Below are positions 31,007 to 34,350 of a stretch of DNA of 34,350 bases, piece after piece. This DNA is from Hoeflea sp. (GTDB taxonomy: Bacteria > Pseudomonadota > Alphaproteobacteria > Rhizobiales > Rhizobiaceae). The translations under genes and the position numbers were made by a program. Location: assembly GCF_014359905.1 (NCBI RefSeq), contig NZ_JACIYP010000059.1, positions 1-34,350 of the forward strand. The letters run 5' to 3'. The notes below the pieces were generated by a model that was not told the origin of the DNA, ran no database searches, and was given only the letters and a program-made list of their open reading frames with translations. Positions within the stretch are counted from its first letter, which is position 1. Each line of letters starts with the position of its first letter.

Positions 31007-32488
31007 TTACCACCATTTCGCCGGTTTGGAAACGAACCCCGCCGCCCGCTCCAGCACATGGGCGTGATTGAGAAGCTCGCCCTCCTCCCACGGCCGGCCG
31101 ATCAGTTGCAGCCCCAGCGGCAACCCCCGCGCGTCAAGCCCGGCCGGCACCGCGATGCCTGGCAGCCCGGCCAGATTGACCGTCACCGTGAACACGTCAT
31201 TGAGGTACATGGCCACCGGGTCCGCCGCTGCCATCTCGCCAAGGCCGAACGCGGCGGAGGGGGTGGCGGGGGTCAGGATCGCGTCGATCCCGGCGGCGAA
31301 GGCCTGCTCGAAATCGCGCCTGATCAGGGCGCGCACCTTGCGGGCGCGGTTGTAGTAGGCGTCGTAGAAGCCGGCCGACAGCACATAGGTGCCGACCATC
31401 ACCCGGCGCTGCACCTCCTTGCCGAAGCCCTCGGCGCGGGTCTTCTCGTACATCTCGGTGATGCCGTCGCCCTGCGCCAGCCGGGCGCGGTAGCCATAGC
31501 GCACGCCGTCATAGCGGGCGAGGTTGCTCGACGCCTCGGCGGGCGCCACCACATAGTAGGCGGGCAGCGCGTATTTCGTGTGCGGCAGCGAGATGTCCAC
31601 GATCTCGGCCCCCGCATCGCGCAGCATCTCGGCGCCCCTGTGCCACAGCGCCTCGATCCCGGCCGGCATCCCCTCCATGCGGTATTCGCGCGGAATGCCG
31701 ATCTTCCTGCCGCGGATGTCGCCGGTCAGCGCCGCCTCGAAATCCGGCACGGGAAGGTCGGCGCAGGTGCTGTCCCTCGCATCGGGGCCCGCCATCGCAC
31801 CCAGCATGATCGCCGCGTCGCGCACCGTCTTGGTCATCGGCCCGGCCTGGTCGAGGCTGGAGGCAAAGGCGACGATGCCCCAGCGGCTGACCCGGCCATA
31901 GGTCGGCTTCAGGCCGACGATGCCGGTAAAGGCGGCGGGCTGGCGGATCGACCCGCCGGTATCGGTGCCGGTGGCGGCAAGGCAGAGATCCGCCGCAACC
32001 GCCGCCGCGGACCCGCCCGACGATCCCCCGGGGGTCAGCTTGCGGTCATCGATCTTCCACGGGTTCACCGCATTGCCATAGCACGAGGTCTCGTTGCTGG
32101 AGCCCATGGCGAACTCGTCCATGTTCAGCTTGCCCAGCATCACCGCGCCCGCCTCGAAAAGCTGGCTGGTGACGGCCGATTCGTATTCGGGGCGAAAGCC
32201 CCTGAGGATGGTCGAGGCCGCCTGCGAGGGCACGCCCCTGGTGCAGAACAGATCCTTGATCCCCAGCGGAATGCCGCACATCGCCGGCGCCTCGCCCCGC
32301 GCCAGCCGCGCATCGGCCGCCTTCGCCTGTTCGCGTGCGATCTCGGGCGTGTGGTGCACGAAGGCGTTCAGCGCGCCCGCGCCCTCGATGGCGGCAAGGC
32401 AGGCCTCGGTCAGGGCAAGCGCGGTGGTCTCGCCCCGGCGCAGCGCGTCGCGCGCCTCGGCGATGGTCAGCTCGTTCAGCGCGGTCAT
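31007..32488 (-). CDS. gatA: Asp-tRNA(Asn)/Glu-tRNA(Gln) amidotransferase subunit A
   Basis: 493 residues, full length. The amidase-signature triad is in place: [10 protein letters not shown] (Lys78), [15 protein letters not shown] (cis-Ser156) and [13 protein letters not shown] (nucleophile Ser180). GatA releases ammonia from glutamine, and the GatCAB complex uses it to convert Glu-tRNA(Gln), or Asp-tRNA(Asn), to the amide form. The start overlaps the gatC stop as ATGA. gatB is not in the window, which is common because it is often unlinked in this group. Confidence 0.96.
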   Translation of the reverse strand: MTALNELTIAEARDALRRGETTALALTEACLAAIEGAGALNAFVHHTPEIAREQAKAADARLARGEAPAMCGIPLGIKDLFCTRGVPSQAASTILRGFRPEYESAVTSQLFEAGAVMLGKLNMDEFAMGSSNETSCYGNAVNPWKIDDRKLTPGGSSGGSAAAVAADLCLAATGTDTGGSIRQPAAFTGIVGLKPTYGRVSRWGIVAFASSLDQAGPMTKTVRDAAIMLGAMAGPDARDSTCADLPVPDFEAALTGDIRGRKIGIPREYRMEGMPAGIEALWHRGAEMLRDAGAEIVDISLPHTKYALPAYYVVAPAEASSNLARYDGVRYGYRARLAQGDGITEMYEKTRAEGFGKEVQRRVMVGTYVLSAGFYDAYYNRARKVRALIRRDFEQAFAAGIDAILTPATPSAAFGLGEMAAADPVAMYLNDVFTVTVNLAGLPGIAVPAGLDARGLPLGLQLIGRPWEEGELLNHAHVLERAAGFVSKPAKWW

Positions 32489-32772
32489 TCCATCACCTTC
32501 GGCACGGCAAAGAACCCCTCGCGCGCATCGGGGGCGTTGGACAGCACCTTGTCCGGCATCCCGCCATCGGTCACCACATCGGCGCGGCGCTTCAGCCGCA
32601 TCGGCGTGACCGATGTCATCGGCTCGATGCCGTCCACATCCACCTCGTTCAGCTGCTCCATGAAGGCGAGCATCCCCGAAAGCTCGTCCGCCAGCGCGGG
32701 CAGATCCTGTTCCTTCACGGCGATGCGCGCCAGATGCGCCACCCGCCTTGCGGTGTCGATGTCGATGGACAT
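32485..32772 (-). CDS. gatC: Asp-tRNA(Asn)/Glu-tRNA(Gln) amidotransferase subunit C
   Basis: 95 residues: [20 protein letters not shown] at the N-terminus, [20 protein letters not shown] in the middle, and the C-terminal [20 protein letters not shown], which is the diagnostic end of GatC. GGGAGA precedes the ATG at 32772. GatC wraps around GatA and GatB and stabilises the complex. First gene of the gatC-gatA operon. Confidence 0.96.
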   Translation of the reverse strand: MSIDIDTARRVAHLARIAVKEQDLPALADELSGMLAFMEQLNEVDVDGIEPMTSVTPMRLKRRADVVTDGGMPDKVLSNAPDAREGFFAVPKVME

Positions 32773-32812
32773 GGGGGGTCTCCCTTGTGCCGGATGCCTT
32801 GCCGCGCAGGGT

Positions 32813-33499
32813 TTACGCGGGCGCGGCCCCCGCCGCAAGCATCCGCGGCGCGTGGTGGCGGATGCGGTGCCGGCGCCAGATCTCGATCATCCCGCCCAGC
32901 ATCAGCCCGTTGAGGATGTGCCACAGGAAATGCGTGCCAAGCGGCAGCGCGGCGCAGACCGGCCCGTCAAGGGTGCGGAAGGCCAGCGACAGAACCAGAA
33001 TCCCCGCCCCGAGCGCCAGCCCCCGCGCCGTGGCCCCATCGCGCCGGCGCATCAGCACGGCGAAGACCAGGATCAGCACCGGCACCGGCGCGTAACCGGC
33101 CGAGGAGCCGAGGCCGGGCACCCTTTGCCACAGCGGCACGGTCAGCGCGGCATAGGGCAGGAAGGCGGCCGCGGCCAGCCCGGCCTGCCAGGGGCGCAGC
33201 CCGAGGAAATCGCGGGCGGCGGCAAAGACATACAGCAGGATGAAGCCAAGGATCGGCAGCACGTCGGCCATGCTGGCCCAGGCCGTCGCATGGGTGTGGA
33301 ACAGCCACGAGCCGATGCCGATCACCGCCAGCACCGCGCACATCGCCCGGCCCGTCGCCATGCCGGGGCCCTGGCATCGCCGCCACATCACCGCCGCCGC
33401 CAGAACGAAGGCAAGGTTGGTCAGCGCGTTCGCCGGCTCGGACCAGTAGCCCGGCCCCGTGCGCTCGCAATAGGCGTCGATCGCCCCGGTCCAGTCCAT
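32813..33499 (-). CDS. ceramidase-family membrane protein
   Basis: 228 residues from [13 protein letters not shown] (ATG at 33499); an upstream TTG would add seven residues. Family marks are [20 protein letters not shown] (8-27), the zinc-site motifs [17 protein letters not shown] (63-79, His68 and Asp79) and [11 protein letters not shown] (188-198, His190 and His194). Seven hydrophobic helices are visible. Eukaryotic alkaline ceramidases hydrolyse ceramide; bacterial homologues are common in Rhodobacterales, but their substrate is not established. It diverges from the metallo-hydrolase gene over 75 bp. Confidence 0.88.
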   Translation of the reverse strand: MDWTGAIDAYCERTGPGYWSEPANALTNLAFVLAAAVMWRRCQGPGMATGRAMCAVLAVIGIGSWLFHTHATAWASMADVLPILGFILLYVFAAARDFLGLRPWQAGLAAAAFLPYAALTVPLWQRVPGLGSSAGYAPVPVLILVFAVLMRRRDGATARGLALGAGILVLSLAFRTLDGPVCAALPLGTHFLWHILNGLMLGGMIEIWRRHRIRHHAPRMLAAGAAPA

Positions 33500-33574
33500 G
33501 CCGCCCGATCCCCATTCCAATCCGCCGCGCGCCGACTACATTGGCAACAGATAGACGCAACACGGAGGAGTGCA

Positions 33575-34267
33575 ATGAAGATCACCTGGCTCGGCCATTC
33601 CGGCTTCCGGATCGAGATCGAACAGGCGGTGCTGCTGGTCGATCCCTGGCTCACCGGCAACCCGATGTTCCCCGCAGACCGCCGCGCCGAGGCGCTGGAG
33701 GGCGCCACGCATGTGCTGCTGAGCCACGGGCACGGCGACCATGCCGGCGACGCCGCCGCCATCGCCGCCGAAAAGGGCATCCCGGTGGCGGCGATCCCGG
33801 AGCTCGTCGACTGGCTGAAGAAGGATCATCGGATCGAGGGCCTGCAGTTCAACAAGGGCGGCACCGTCGATCTGGGCGGGGCCCGGGTCACGATGGTGAA
33901 CGCAACCCATTCCTCGTCGTTGGCGACGGACGGCGGCCCGGTCTATACCGGCAGCGAGGCGGGCTACATGATCGCGGGCGAAGGCCATGTGATCTATTTC
34001 TCGGGCGATACCGACGTGATGGCCGACATGGGCGTCTTCGCCGACCTGCACGCGCCCGATATCGGCATCCTCGCCTGCGGCGGCCTTTTCACGATGGACA
34101 TGCGCCGCGCGGCCTATGCGGCGAAGACCTTCTTCGACTTCAGGACGATCATTCCCTGCCACTACCGCACCTTCCCGCTGCTGGCGCAATCCGCGGATGA
34201 GCTGGTCGCCGCGCTCCCCGCCGTCGATGTGCGCGAGCCGGTGGTGATGGAGCCGATGACCTTCTAG
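33575..34267 (+). CDS. UPF0173 metal-dependent hydrolase (metallo-beta-lactamase fold)
   Basis: 230 residues, full length for UPF0173. GGAGG lies four to eight bases upstream of the ATG at 33575. MKITWLGHSGFRIE opens the fold. The metal site is LLSHGHGDHAGD (His51, His53, Asp55, His56), with VNATHSSS, IYFSGDTDVMADM (Asp) and IIPCHYRTFP (His) as the remaining ligands. The substrate is not known for the family. Probably monocistronic, with a terminator directly downstream. Confidence 0.94.
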   Translation: MKITWLGHSGFRIEIEQAVLLVDPWLTGNPMFPADRRAEALEGATHVLLSHGHGDHAGDAAAIAAEKGIPVAAIPELVDWLKKDHRIEGLQFNKGGTVDLGGARVTMVNATHSSSLATDGGPVYTGSEAGYMIAGEGHVIYFSGDTDVMADMGVFADLHAPDIGILACGGLFTMDMRRAAYAAKTFFDFRTIIPCHYRTFPLLAQSADELVAALPAVDVREPVVMEPMTF

Positions 34268-34278
34268 CCGCGGCACCA

Positions 34279-34297
34279 GCGGGGGCGCTGCCCCCGC
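34279..34297 (+). terminator. hairpin after the metallo-hydrolase gene
   Basis: GCGGGGGC (34279-34286) pairs with GCCCCCGC (34290-34297) over a three-base loop, 11 bases past the stop codon. A short ATATTT follows about 15 bases later. Confidence 0.65.
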
Positions 34298-34350
34298 GCC
34301 CCCGGGATATTTCGGCCAGCAAGAAGATGCGGGACTTCCCAGTCTTGCTG

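Noticed and set aside
30983..34267. A 1094-codon plus-strand open frame
   Set aside because: It is antisense to gatA, gatC and the ceramidase gene and only becomes real protein at 33575, where the UPF0173 hydrolase starts with its own ribosome binding site. High GC makes such frames common.

Overview
The window comes from a high-GC alphaproteobacterium. The right third is ordinary chromosome of the Rhodobacterales type (Paracoccus/Rhodobacter-like). It holds gatC-gatA, a Cys-free L33 gene, a Bax1-I membrane protein, an AmpD-type amidase, a ceramidase-family protein, RNase P RNA and several housekeeping enzymes. The genus cannot be fixed from sequence reading alone.

Region 1 (1-23.7 kb) is an accessory island, probably a mobile or defence island. 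In order it carries: a small coiled protein; a serine recombinase; an HTH antitoxin-like gene between two ~65-bp direct repeats; a non-coding stretch with a large GGGACC/GGTCCC hairpin; a complete IS256-family element with 8-bp target duplications that landed in the last codons of hipA; the hipBA toxin-antitoxin pair with three evenly spaced operators; a large SF1 helicase-PLD fusion resembling Mokosh type II (MkoC); a truncated histidine kinase; a three-gene cassette (TauD-like dioxygenase, HEPN/zinc-ribbon protein, GHKL ATPase fused to a PD-(D/E)XK nuclease); a GNAT acetyltransferase; an HNH nuclease; a GIY-YIG nuclease with NUMOD-like modules; a MerR regulator facing a frameshifted MFS gene; a conserved protein of unknown function; a frameshifted ADP-ribosyltransferase-like gene; and a DUF927 helicase-like protein. 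The right edge lies in an AT-rich stretch near 23.65 kb that contains a sequence like a tRNA 3' end.

Region 2 (23.8-34.35 kb) is core genome. It holds a HisN-like phosphatase, an XRE regulator divergent from a quinone oxidoreductase, Bax1-I, rpmG, a glycosyltransferase, rnpB, an amidase and an Excalibur lipoprotein, gatA-gatC, a ceramidase-family protein and a UPF0173 metallo-hydrolase. Four short tandem-repeat arrays sit between genes here. One of them repeats the -35 hexamer of the likely rnpB promoter.

The best candidate for an undescribed system is the 10.7-14.4 kb cassette. Its first two genes overlap, and the third follows after 60 bp with its own strong ribosome binding site. The architecture suggests a GHKL ATPase sensor/switch with an attached nuclease, a HEPN RNase-like partner and an Fe(II)/2-oxoglutarate oxygenase. 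I do not know a named system with this set. The anti-phage role is inferred from domains and neighbours.
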